From positions 62,001 to 126,000 of IMG/VR virus record IMGVR_UViG_3300042477_000480: a stretch of 64,000 bases of DNA. One strand, written 5' to 3'. Below are positions 43,400 through 50,646 of this stretch, piece after piece; position 1 is the stretch's first letter, and each line of letters starts with the position of its first letter. Source of the DNA: a virus. The position numbers were made by a program, and so were the translations under genes. The notes under the pieces are model-generated. The model was given only the letters and a program-made list of their open reading frames with translations. It did not search any database and was not told the origin of the DNA.

Positions 43400-44221
43400 T
43401 CAAGTTTGCGGCACCAGTACATACGGCCGACCGTTAATCACAATAGTGCCGTTAATTTGCAGTCCAGCATCTTTTGTAATCGGATAAACCGCGGTGCGCT
43501 TTCCGTAAAGTTTTATGATTTCGGCGATATCGCCTTCTTGCGGTTTTGTTACGTTCGGATCGTAGTAGGGCGCCATCAGGTTACCCGCGTTTAAATGCGG
43601 TAGCCCCAACGCGTGCCCCAGCTCGTGACAAATAACAGCAACAGCCATGTTGAACGACCAGTCTTCCGCTTCGTCGAACATCTGATCAAGCTGGACGTTT
43701 TCGGCTACACCGCACGGCAACTCGCTCCACGCCAGTGTGCCGCCCTTGTTATCTAAACCGTTTTTCTTTCCGACACCGGAGCGCGCATAAATGTTCGCCT
43801 TGGTGTGCGTATCGACGCGCTGCGGCTCCAGCGCACACACCTCTGCCCACTGCGAAAACGCAATGTCGTAGGCTTCGGCCACCTGCTGTTCTGTCAGCCC
43901 CGGCAAATGGATTTTGTGATAGTACGTCACATTCGGCATCGGCCACTTGCACGGATCGCCGCCCGGAGCGGTGATATTGAAGTCCGGCAGACCGCAGCGC
44001 CGCTTGTTGATGCGATGCGCTGTCTTGGGGCCCACAGTACCTGTGGGGTTTAAGCCGTTAAACGACTGGAAGGCGCGGATCGCTTTTTGCAACTCCGCGC
44101 CTTTAATCTTCTTGACCTGCGCCAGCGTTTTATCGCCGAAATACCCCAGCGCATGCAGCCGCGTGAGAATCTCGCTGATCGGTAAAACGTGGGTTTCGTG
44201 AGCGGTTGGCTTCCGTGCCAT
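43400..44221 (-). CDS. Matrixin-like zinc metalloprotease with PG-binding domain
   Basis: A 273-residue protein. Residues 14-72 form a peptidoglycan-binding type 1 domain (LHALGYFG ... LQKAIRAFQSFNGLNPTGTV). Then comes RRCGLPDF (74-81), matching the cysteine switch PRCGVPD of matrix metalloproteinases. The catalytic domain has AFSQWAEVCALEPQRV, the calcium-type loop MFDEAEDWSF (181-190), the zinc motif CHELGHALGLPHL (His199, Glu200, His203, His209) and the Met-turn NLMAPYY (Met216). Domain order is exactly that of MMP proenzymes. There is no signal peptide, so release would need lysis or a virion. It may cut cell-surface proteins. Confidence 0.88.
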   Translation of the reverse strand: MARKPTAHETHVLPISEILTRLHALGYFGDKTLAQVKKIKGAELQKAIRAFQSFNGLNPTGTVGPKTAHRINKRRCGLPDFNITAPGGDPCKWPMPNVTYYHKIHLPGLTEQQVAEAYDIAFSQWAEVCALEPQRVDTHTKANIYARSGVGKKNGLDNKGGTLAWSELPCGVAENVQLDQMFDEAEDWSFNMAVAVICHELGHALGLPHLNAGNLMAPYYDPNVTKPQEGDIAEIIKLYGKRTAVYPITKDAGLQINGTIVINGRPYVLVPQT

Positions 44222-44242
44222 CGTGCGCCTCCGTGCTTGATG

Positions 44243-44650
44243 TTAGCGCGCGGGAGCCAGTTCCATTAGCCCAGCAGCCGCGGCATCATCAATTGTATCA
44301 CTTAGGCTGTACACAGCACCCACAACTGGATTATCACGCGTATAGGTCGTGCCAGTCTTTGCGCAATGTTCTCGCCATAAATTATTTAACCGACGGCGCA
44401 AGCGCATTAACTTCCGCGGCGGCAACGTGCGAAGCTCACGCATGTTTTGCGCAATAGATTCGTCCGAGTTTTGCTCGCGGCAGTGAATGATTACCTGCAC
44501 CAACACCGAGATAATCATGATTACGAGAATCGGATCAAACTGGCAGTTCTCGTTATCTGCCTGCAGCACAAGCTCATCCGTGAGCTTGCGTTGCAGGTCT
44601 TGCAAAGCCGGAGACGCAGCGATCCGCTGCTGCAGTTCTTCGGTGGTCAT
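44243..44650 (-). CDS. Small membrane protein
   Basis: A 135-residue protein with one membrane segment (FDPILVIMIISVLVQVIIHC, about 38-57), flanked by helical charged regions. Its start overlaps the stop of the holin-like gene (TGATG). It could be a holin partner or antiholin in the envelope cassette. Confidence 0.5.
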   Translation of the reverse strand: MTTEELQQRIAASPALQDLQRKLTDELVLQADNENCQFDPILVIMIISVLVQVIIHCREQNSDESIAQNMRELRTLPPRKLMRLRRRLNNLWREHCAKTGTTYTRDNPVVGAVYSLSDTIDDAAAAGLMELAPAR

Positions 44651-45021
44651 CAGTTCGCAGTCCTTTCAGCGCGCATCTTCTCGACAGCCACGGCTTCCAT
44701 GTAGCGATACCGCGCATCAATCATCTGGGCACGCAGCTCAGTGCGACCAGCCAGATACTTCCAAATCAGCGCGCTATTGAGCACAACAATCTGCGTTGCG
44801 CCGACAATCGCCGTCACAGCCTTGGTCAGCGTCTCGGCCTGCGAGGTGTCAACCCATCCAACCAGAACGCCCACCGCGATCAGATTGCTGACAGCGCCCA
44901 CAGCCATGGTCCAGAATTCCGGCGTCAGCCAGTTTCCGGTATCTACGTTCACATCGTCAGCGGCGCTATTTAAAACGCGCAGCTCTTCGCGGACAGTTTC
45001 AACGCTTTTTTTGATCGCCAT
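44650..45021 (-). CDS. Two-helix membrane protein, holin candidate
   Basis: A 123-residue protein from ATG 45021 with AAGGAG upstream. Two hydrophobic segments (FWTMAVGAVSNLIAVGVLVG about 37-56 and VTAIVGATQIVVLNSALIWK about 68-89) are separated by a short polar turn. A charged C-terminal helix has ARYRYMEAVAVEKMRAER. This is a class II holin-like shape. It lies first in the operon that carries the metalloprotease, right after a sigma-70-like promoter. Confidence 0.5.
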   Translation of the reverse strand: MAIKKSVETVREELRVLNSAADDVNVDTGNWLTPEFWTMAVGAVSNLIAVGVLVGWVDTSQAETLTKAVTAIVGATQIVVLNSALIWKYLAGRTELRAQMIDARYRYMEAVAVEKMRAERTAN

Positions 45022-45051
45022 AACACGCTCCTTAAGTAACGAGGAAAGCAC

Positions 45052-45080
45052 ATTATGCCCCGGATATGTTCCGGCTGCAA
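45052..45080 (-). promoter_or_regulatory. Sigma-70-like promoter with palindrome in spacer
   Basis: On the minus strand TTGCAG (45075-45080), 17 bases, CATAAT (45052-45057). The spacer contains CCGGA-ACATA-TCCGG, a 5-bp inverted repeat that could be an operator. It lies 31 bases before the ATG of the holin-like gene and would start the envelope/protease operon. It would be read by host-type polymerase. Confidence 0.5.
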
Positions 45081-45087
45081 TACGTTT

Positions 45088-46122
45088 TTATCGCCCAAAC
45101 AGACTGGGTACGACGGCGTGCATCATACCGCCCCATAACCCCAGATCTTGTAACTTTGCTTGCCCAGCTGGTGTTAATCCGGCCATGGCTGACAGCGCTT
45201 TACCCGCCAGCGTCGCCGTGGCAAGCCCGACGCCCGCCGAGGCAATACCGTGAATAACGTCAATGGGCCGGATAATCGGGGATTGCATACTAGTGCTGAT
45301 GCCACTCATTAAACCGGTCGTGGCCGCGGCGTAAGCTGGCGGCGTGTAATTGCTGAAGTTACCCGCCCGCATGCCGCGATTTACGTCTTGCCACGCGGCC
45401 TGATTAAACTGCGGCACGCTTACAATGGGGCTGTAGAGCGCTGGCGGCTGCCCCGGAAACATGCTGCTTTTTTCGCGCTCTTGCATCTTTTTTTCATACG
45501 GGTACACAACCGCCGTATTGTTATTTGTGATCAGGCCACGCGGAAAGCTTGTACGCAGCGCGCGGGCATTGGCATAGCCGCCAAGCCCCGCCACGGCAGC
45601 GCCGCTCAGCGCGCCGAGTAAACCCAGCGTGCGGCGCAGTTTTCCGCGCTCGATATAGCGCTCTGGAAACAGCTGCTCCGCGAGCATACCGGCGCCGTAT
45701 CCAGTTCCGCCGGCAAGTAAGCCGGTCATAATGCCGTTCGACAGCGGCGATGGTCCCGCCAGCAGGGTGTTGCCCGTGTTCCACACCGCTGGCAAGCCGG
45801 GAACCAAGGAACCACGTTTGACGACGACCTGCTGCGCAAAATCGGGTGTTGCAGAAGACAACAAATGCGCCGCGCAGCTATATCCGCGTTCCGCCATAAC
45901 CGCGGCGTACTTTTCGCGGGCATCGGCGGCGATCTCAATCGGGCTGTATAGCGTAACGGCGTTTGTGGTGGGATTCCAAGCCGCTACGGTATGCGACAGC
46001 ACGTGCGTAGCTGCGCCTGCCTGCTCGTGCGCAACTTTGACCGCATGCGCACACGGCAACAGCTCTGCTACTCGCGCCGGCACACGCTGCCAGTCCTCGA
46101 CGGTGTAGATACTGGTTGTCAT
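45088..46122 (-). CDS. Gly-rich membrane protein
   Basis: A 344-residue protein; ATG 46122 sits one base after the previous gene. Residues 1-120 are soluble. Hydrophobic glycine-rich segments follow (IMTGLLAGGTGYGAGMLAEQ about 131-150, LGLLGALSGAAVAGLGGYAN about 167-186), then a Pro/Tyr-rich part and another Gly/Ala segment near 300. It belongs with the other glycine-zipper proteins of this genome, which are candidates for membrane penetration. Confidence 0.5.
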   Translation of the reverse strand: MTTSIYTVEDWQRVPARVAELLPCAHAVKVAHEQAGAATHVLSHTVAAWNPTTNAVTLYSPIEIAADAREKYAAVMAERGYSCAAHLLSSATPDFAQQVVVKRGSLVPGLPAVWNTGNTLLAGPSPLSNGIMTGLLAGGTGYGAGMLAEQLFPERYIERGKLRRTLGLLGALSGAAVAGLGGYANARALRTSFPRGLITNNNTAVVYPYEKKMQEREKSSMFPGQPPALYSPIVSVPQFNQAAWQDVNRGMRAGNFSNYTPPAYAAATTGLMSGISTSMQSPIIRPIDVIHGIASAGVGLATATLAGKALSAMAGLTPAGQAKLQDLGLWGGMMHAVVPSLFGR

Positions 46123-46123
46123 A

Positions 46124-46387
46124 TTAGTGCGCAACTGAAAAAACGAAGCGAAGTGCCAGCGAAATCCACGCAAGAAGTCCGCTGATAGCTAAAAAAACAA
46201 TAATCGCAGTCAGCAGCGCCACGCTACCCAGTTTTTCGAACGGAATTTTTTTAAACAGGTTCCACGCGCGCAGGTAATCAATCGCGTTTGGGGGTTTAGG
46301 CGGCGGTGCGGGCGCAGGTACAGGCTCGGGTTTTTTGGTATCGATCCCTAGAGCTTTTTTGATCATGTCGAGCAGCGGTGTGGCCAT
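46124..46387 (-). CDS. Small proline-rich membrane protein
   Basis: An 87-residue protein: an N-terminal helix (LLDMIKKALGI), a proline stretch (PEPVPAPAPPPKPPN), then a C-terminal membrane segment (SVALLTAIIVFLAISGLLAW). The start overlaps the upstream stop (TAATG). The layout resembles spanin-like proteins turned around, but that is not secure. Confidence 0.5.
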   Translation of the reverse strand: MATPLLDMIKKALGIDTKKPEPVPAPAPPPKPPNAIDYLRAWNLFKKIPFEKLGSVALLTAIIVFLAISGLLAWISLALRFVFSVAH

Positions 46388-47694
46388 TATTTCTTCCCCC
46401 AACGAGAGATAGTGTCAAAAATATCATTGCCGTAAAGCTGCACAATCTTGTCCGTGGGGTTCATTTGCGGCAGCGTGCCGTTAATCGCCATCTGCGCCAC
46501 TTGATAACGATAGTTTGGGTCAAGCTGCGACCGGTACAAGTGTGATTTATGCCGCGCCGCCATAATAAAGTCGCCGCGCTGTTTGGCCTTGAGCAAATGA
46601 TCGGTCACGTTTTGAAAAACGGGCTTACTGTGGTCGTAGATAAGCGGCTCGCGGAAGTTCAATAGGTTGCGAAACTGTTGCCCGTACACGCTAGCGCCAG
46701 CTTTCTCTATTTTTTGGACTTTTTTGTAGTAGTCGGGGTCTTCGGACAAGTGATCCTTGGCAATTTCTTTGGCAACTTGACCATTGTCTGTGTGTTCGCG
46801 CTCATGTTTAGCTCCTTCAGCTAAAGCAGGTTCAGAAAAATCCCGATCGGGTAAATTATCGGCTTCACCGCCCGGTAACAGGTCTTTTTGTCCCGAACGG
46901 GAAAGTGCGTTTGGCTGCTGTTTTTCTGCGGCAGATACCTTCTCGGCGGCGCAGCGGCCGGATTTTTTACACACGCACGTTTCAGGGCACATGCACGGAC
47001 CGGAGCAGCCACAGTCGTACGTGGTCTTATCATCCGCGGCGGCTTTGAGTTCTCCCCTGCTGATGGGGTTACTAAACCTATGCTCGTCGGCGCTTTCGGC
47101 CGAGGTTTCGGAACCCTTGGCCGTGCCGTTGTCGCGTAAAACGCCTTTGCGCCGGACAGCGAATGTGATGTGAAACGGTTGATCGTCCTTGGGCAGCGCC
47201 GAAAGGCCGTAACTCTTGCGCAAGGCAGACAGCGCCGGACTGAGCACATGTAGCGCCCATACTTTGCTGACGCCGCGCACGTTTTTGACGTCAATTTCTT
47301 TTAGGCCGCCCAGCGTATAGCCGAACATGTGACCGCGTTCGTTAATCTTGTCGCCGCCGATTGCTTCTACTTCAGCCGCCGTCATCACCGAGATGTGCGC
47401 ATTGACCAACTCGCCATCGACGTTTGGTACATTCATCACGCCGGCAGTCGGCAGCTCAGTGCCGGGCTCGGTAAGGGCGTCAAATACACCGCGGACGAGC
47501 GCGTTGGGCACCGCCAGCAGCAACCAGCCGCTTTTTGCGAGATATAGCCGACCCGAAAGCGGGTAGCTCGTGGCGGCGTTCTTGTCGCCGCTCATATACA
47601 GCCAGCCTAGCGCGTTGCCAGCAGCGTAGGCGGGGTGCTCGCGGAAGTATTCCGAGTCCCACGCGAGCGGATCTAAAGCGGATAGCGTATCCAT
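46387..47694 (-). CDS. 2H phosphoesterase-like protein with Cys-rich and DUF5661-like parts
   Basis: A 435-residue protein. The first 190 residues carry two H-x-T/S motifs: VNAHISVMT (His100, Ser102) and FHITFAVRRKGVL (His175, Thr177), spaced as in 2H phosphoesterases (LigT, AKAP18, Acb1). A dense cysteine cluster follows (about 225-246; CGCSGPCMCPETCVCKKSG). A helical motif of DUF5661 type comes next (VAKEIAKDHLSEDPDYYKKV), and then a helical C-terminus. Viral 2H enzymes degrade cyclic or 2'-5' nucleotides. An anti-CBASS role is possible but untested. The tRNA gene lies 16 bases upstream. Confidence 0.6.
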   Translation of the reverse strand: MDTLSALDPLAWDSEYFREHPAYAAGNALGWLYMSGDKNAATSYPLSGRLYLAKSGWLLLAVPNALVRGVFDALTEPGTELPTAGVMNVPNVDGELVNAHISVMTAAEVEAIGGDKINERGHMFGYTLGGLKEIDVKNVRGVSKVWALHVLSPALSALRKSYGLSALPKDDQPFHITFAVRRKGVLRDNGTAKGSETSAESADEHRFSNPISRGELKAAADDKTTYDCGCSGPCMCPETCVCKKSGRCAAEKVSAAEKQQPNALSRSGQKDLLPGGEADNLPDRDFSEPALAEGAKHEREHTDNGQVAKEIAKDHLSEDPDYYKKVQKIEKAGASVYGQQFRNLLNFREPLIYDHSKPVFQNVTDHLLKAKQRGDFIMAARHKSHLYRSQLDPNYRYQVAQMAINGTLPQMNPTDKIVQLYGNDIFDTISRWGKK

Positions 47695-47710
47695 GCGGGA
47701 CTCGTCCTTA

Positions 47711-47786
47711 TGGCTGCCTGAGTAGGACTCGAACCTACGACCCGGCGGTTAACAGCCGCCTGCTCTACCAACTGAGCTATCAGGCA
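47711..47786 (-). tRNA. tRNA-Asn (GTT)
   Basis: A complete 76-base cloverleaf with encoded CCA. Acceptor TGCCTGA pairs with TCAGGCA, and discriminator G precedes CCA. The anticodon stem GGCGG/CCGCC encloses CTGTTAA with anticodon GTT at 47751-47753. The T arm is GTAGG-TTCGAGT-CCTAC. It is the only tRNA in the window, inserted between two phage genes on the same strand. Confidence 0.97.
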
Positions 47787-47792
47787 ATTTTG

Positions 47793-47939
47793 TCACGGGT
47801 GCGTAGTCATCGTTGGCATGTCAGTATGCCCGTGACTGTGCGCTACTGCGGCTAGCGCAGACACGAACAGAAGCAGACAAAACATAGCGGACGCGCCCCA
47901 CGCCGCTACGCTCAATTGTTTACGAATTGTCATTGTCAT
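47793..47939 (-). CDS. Tiny membrane/exported peptide
   Basis: A 48-codon frame with an AAGGAG site upstream of ATG 47939. It has a basic start (TIRKQ), one hydrophobic segment (AMFCLLLFVSALAAVAH) and a His-rich end (SHGHTD). It overlaps the upstream gene by 20 bases. It may be a small lysis or export protein. Confidence 0.45.
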   Translation of the reverse strand: MTMTIRKQLSVAAWGASAMFCLLLFVSALAAVAHSHGHTDMPTMTTHP

Positions 47940-48276
47940 GCTCGTGATCTCCTTGACGATCGCGCTCGTGCACAATAGTGACTTTGATACCAGCTCCGGC
48001 TAGCAAAGATATCACAAGATCGGTCATTGTGGAGCCGCCCATACCGGCGAGCACACAGATTCCGATCAAACCGTAAACGTTCTCTGCTTTTCGGTAGTTT
48101 TGGTACCAAATCAGCGCAATGGCCAAACCCAGAAAACCGGCGTTGAGCATGGCGCTGACAACAGCTAGTTTAGATAACTTCTTGGCAAACCGCAAAAAGG
48201 TCGCCAAGCCTGCAAAAGCAGCAGCGCCAAATGCGCTAAAAAGCACCGACAACGAATGTAGTGTTTCGTCGCCCAT
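47920..48276 (-). CDS. Three-helix membrane protein, holin candidate
   Basis: A 118-residue protein from ATG 48276. Three membrane segments are seen: LSVLFSAFGAAAFAGLATFL (8-27), VVSAMLNAGFLGLAIALIWY (about 38-57) and YGLIGICVLAGMGGSTMTDL (about 66-85) with LVISLLAGAG. An acidic/His tail (QGDHEHDNDNS) follows. The class I holin shape and the charged C-terminus make it the best holin candidate. It is preceded by a 325-base structured leader. Confidence 0.6.
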   Translation of the reverse strand: MGDETLHSLSVLFSAFGAAAFAGLATFLRFAKKLSKLAVVSAMLNAGFLGLAIALIWYQNYRKAENVYGLIGICVLAGMGGSTMTDLVISLLAGAGIKVTIVHERDRQGDHEHDNDNS

Positions 48277-48601
48277 GTTTAATAACTGCCGACTGTGTAA
48301 CGATTTGTGAAATGTGAATGTACGCCAAAAGCCCCTGCGATCCCCTGTCCGCAGGTCCGTGTCCCGACCGAAGTCAGGACTCCGCAGCAACTTTCAAGGA
48401 CAAAATTTATCCTGTGTGGCATTTGCTGCTCCTCCGCCCGCGTGCCCGACAGAATCTGACCGCGGAACCTGTAACCCCGTTGGCATCCATGCCGCCGAAG
48501 AAACGCCTAACCAGCCGGCCACCACGACTAACTTTTGACGCACATACAGTAATTTTAACACTCGCGGTATGCAGTAACTACAGACCGCTAAACAGATTTT
48601 C
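48277..48601 (-). ncRNA. Structured leader/non-coding region upstream of holin-like gene
   Basis: There is no secure gene in this 325-base stretch. On the minus strand it holds GTCCTGAC-TTCG-GTCGGGAC (48361-48380), an 8-bp stem with a UUCG tetraloop. Next comes CCTGCG-N10-CGCAGG (48334-48355), and a mismatched hairpin lies at 48564-48588. A weak promoter-like pair, TAGTTA-N17-TAAAAT, lies downstream of the terminator. It could be a small RNA or a regulated 5' leader. A 49-codon GTG frame within it (MRQKLVVVAGWLGV...) has a signal-peptide look but no ribosome site. Confidence 0.4.
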
Positions 48602-48643
48602 AAAGAACAAAAATACCGGCGCAATTTAGATATAACGCGCCGG
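48602..48643 (-). terminator. Intrinsic terminator overlapping GDPD-like stop codon
   Basis: On the minus strand CCGGCGC (48637-48643) pairs perfectly with GCGCCGG (48616-48622) around a 14-base loop that contains the TAA stop, followed by TATTTTTGTTCTTTG. This is a standard rho-independent terminator closing the block that begins with the ferritin-like or actin-like genes. Confidence 0.85.
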
Positions 48644-49084
48644 TTCGTTACTGCATAGCCCGGCTGGCTCGTAATTATCCAGCCAGCTGGGCTCGGCCAG
48701 CTCGGGAAACGCCGCGATTGAGCGCGGCGAAAGTTCGCGCGGCGGCATCGTCCAGATAAATTGCGCCGTGGTCAGCGACAGCGGAATTTCGCCGCCCATA
48801 AACGCGTGCGCGCCAATTGTGCACAGCGCGTCGAGCGTTTCGGCGTTGTAACAGCGCGACCAGACCCGCTGCTGGGAAAAGAAACTGGGCGGCGCGACAC
48901 TGAAACCATTTTCGTTGGGCAGCACAAATCCGCCATTTAAAAGCTGCACATCGACGCAAACATGCCAGCCAGCTTTCAAACTCGCCTGCACATATTTCAG
49001 CGTATTTTCCAGCTCTGGTTGCCGGCCGTCGATGTTGCCCAAGTGCGAAATGATAATCCCGTCGAAGCGCGCCCTGCGTCCCAT
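48626..49084 (-). CDS. GDPD-like protein with degenerate active site
   Basis: A 152-residue protein that follows the short glycerophosphodiester phosphodiesterase-like layout: IIISHLGNIDGRQPELEN, a helix, AGWHVCVDVQLLNGGFVLP, then ETLDALCTIGAHAFMGGEIP and FIWTMPPRELSPRSIA. In active members the first motif is H-R-G-N, the second has E-x-D and the third H-D. Here they read H-L-G-N, C-V-D and P-N-E, so most metal and catalytic residues are gone. It may bind rather than cut its ligand. It is expressed from a promoter at 49132-49160. Confidence 0.6.
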   Translation of the reverse strand: MGRRARFDGIIISHLGNIDGRQPELENTLKYVQASLKAGWHVCVDVQLLNGGFVLPNENGFSVAPPSFFSQQRVWSRCYNAETLDALCTIGAHAFMGGEIPLSLTTAQFIWTMPPRELSPRSIAAFPELAEPSWLDNYEPAGLCSNEPARYI

Positions 49085-49131
49085 ACACTGGCCTTTTTTT
49101 TGTTAACAGCCGCCACAATTGCATGTGACGT

Positions 49132-49160
49132 ATCGTACCGACGTTCGTGACCTATGTCCA
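49132..49160 (-). promoter_or_regulatory. Sigma-70-like promoter with overlapping palindrome
   Basis: On the minus strand TGGACA (49155-49160), 17 bases, TACGAT (49132-49137). A 7-bp inverted repeat, GTTCGTG/CACGAAC (49143-49149 and 49159-49165), overlaps the -35 and could be an operator. It lies in the 86-base gap before the GDPD-like gene, 48 bases from its ATG. Confidence 0.45.
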
Positions 49161-49170
49161 CGAACCTGTG

Positions 49171-50187
49171 TCACAAAATCTTGGCCGCAATGAGACAACC
49201 GCGCGCGACCGCATGCAGCGGATCATTGGCGTGACGTACTTCTTTGACCGGCAGCGGAAAACCATGCTCGTCAAGTTTCTTTTGAAACATTTCAACGAAG
49301 CCTTTAGCGCGTGTCGTGCCGCCGGCCAATGTTATCAGAATCGGCTCTTTGAACTTGGGCAGAGCTTTGTGGCCCTGTAACGCGTGCGCAAGCATCTTCA
49401 CGGTGTAATCGATCAGACGCTCGTAGTACACGCTAACAGCAGACAAAATTGCGCTGTCACTCTGCTCGCCAATCACAAACGTGCCGTGCTCTTTCTCTGC
49501 CTGCACAACTGAATCCGGCTCATTTGTGGCAACGGCCGTCATGCGGTCAATCCAGTCGCCGGACTTCGTTGTCGAAAACAGCACGGTGGGTTCGCCGTTG
49601 AGCATGACACAGCAATTCACCATGCCCGCGCCCCACGACAAGCCAATGCCGGTGTAATCATCGTTTTCCAGCTCCGAGTAGCACAGCGCTTCGGCTTCGT
49701 TAATCGCCCGGGCCGTGTAACCCTGCTCCGCCAGCACCGTGCGCACAACGTCTTCGTGATACGCGACGTCAAAATCATCGTCTTCCTGATCGACGGGCTG
49801 GGCCGGCACGCAAAAGATCAGCTTTTCGTGCGGCTCGCTGGCGGTGCCGACAACTTCCTTGAGGATAAACGCCAGCACGCGCTTGGCTTCTTTTTCCTTG
49901 GGGCTAACCACGCCGCGATACATGGGGCGCTTGGCCGAGTCATTGCGCTCAACGGCCTTTTCGATGGCGTCTTGGCCGAGAATAATAAACGTGCCGTCGG
50001 CGTCGCGCACAAATACCTTACCCTGTAGACCTTTTTCGATCATCTTGGTGGCCACGGGGGTCGTCGGCTTGATGACGTAAAACGCATCGCGGAAATCTTT
50101 GTATTGAACGCTGGCCGCGACGGCAGAGTCCAGCGCGTCTTGCGCCAGCACGATAAACGATGTTCCGACGTCTAAACCCTTAGCCAT
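49171..50187 (-). CDS. Actin-like ATPase
   Basis: A 338-residue protein of the actin/Hsp70/ParM superfamily. Phosphate 1 is GLDVGTSFIVLAQ (4-16). Connect 1 is EQGYTARAINEAEALCYSEL, phosphate 2 is YTGIGLSWGAGMVNCCVMLN, and the adenosine motif is PILITLAGGTTRAKGFVEMF. Length fits bacterial MreB/ParM. In phages such proteins form filaments for genome or particle positioning. A Lys-rich 38-residue protein is encoded just upstream, with the same AAAGGTAAGT ribosome site. The filament role is inferred. Confidence 0.8.
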   Translation of the reverse strand: MAKGLDVGTSFIVLAQDALDSAVAASVQYKDFRDAFYVIKPTTPVATKMIEKGLQGKVFVRDADGTFIILGQDAIEKAVERNDSAKRPMYRGVVSPKEKEAKRVLAFILKEVVGTASEPHEKLIFCVPAQPVDQEDDDFDVAYHEDVVRTVLAEQGYTARAINEAEALCYSELENDDYTGIGLSWGAGMVNCCVMLNGEPTVLFSTTKSGDWIDRMTAVATNEPDSVVQAEKEHGTFVIGEQSDSAILSAVSVYYERLIDYTVKMLAHALQGHKALPKFKEPILITLAGGTTRAKGFVEMFQKKLDEHGFPLPVKEVRHANDPLHAVARGCLIAAKIL

Positions 50188-50189
50188 AA

Positions 50190-50306
50190 CTACTTACCTT
50201 TCTTCTTGAGTTTCTTTTCCAGCTGCTTAATGTACTTGTTTTGCTTCTGCAGCTTATCGCACTGTTTTTTAATCTTTTTTTTCGTCCACTTGTCCCAAAA
50301 CGACAT
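50190..50306 (-). CDS. 38-residue Lys-rich coiled-coil peptide
   Basis: The ATG at 50306 overlaps the upstream TGA (TGATG) and has AAAGG upstream. The peptide is MSFWDKWTKKKIKKQCDKLQ and continues as a heptad-like Lys/Gln helix. It sits 2 bases before the actin-like gene, so it may be a filament or DNA adaptor for it, as small partner proteins often are. Confidence 0.55.
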   Translation of the reverse strand: MSFWDKWTKKKIKKQCDKLQKQNKYIKQLEKKLKKKGK

Positions 50307-50638
50307 CACTTACCTTTCAACTGCGCCAGCTTTGACACTGACGAATTAATATCATCTTGCGTCTGCGTGGTTTTGCCAAGCGTGACATCCTGTGTTTTTT
50401 GCATGCTGGACGTGTTAATCTCGCCCACGTACTTGCCGGCGTTGATTTCTATTTTAGCTTTTTCAGCCGCAGGATTGTCGCGGAGCGCCGCCCGTAACGT
50501 ATTGGCCGCGGGCGCCACGTTCTCAGCGCGCTGAACTAGCGTAACGTACAGTAAATTCAGCCGCCCGGTCAGATAGCCCAGCGCAAACCCGGTAAAGAGC
50601 AGCACCAATGCGTTGGTATACAGCGAATACAATTCCAT
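50306..50638 (-). CDS. Small membrane protein with helical cytoplasmic part
   Basis: A 110-residue protein from ATG 50638, overlapping neither neighbour except by TGATG downstream. The N-terminal membrane segment (NALVLLFTGFALGYLTGRLN) is followed by a helix (AENVAPAANTLRAALRDNPA) and a polar tail. Function unknown. Confidence 0.5.
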   Translation of the reverse strand: MELYSLYTNALVLLFTGFALGYLTGRLNLLYVTLVQRAENVAPAANTLRAALRDNPAAEKAKIEINAGKYVGEINTSSMQKTQDVTLGKTTQTQDDINSSVSKLAQLKGK

Positions 50639-50646
50639 GACTTTGC

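Noticed and set aside
48394-48624. A gene encoded on the minus strand in the structured gap
   Set aside because: The frame from the GTG has no ribosome site and much of it is RNA hairpin. The signal-like look of its first residues is not enough.
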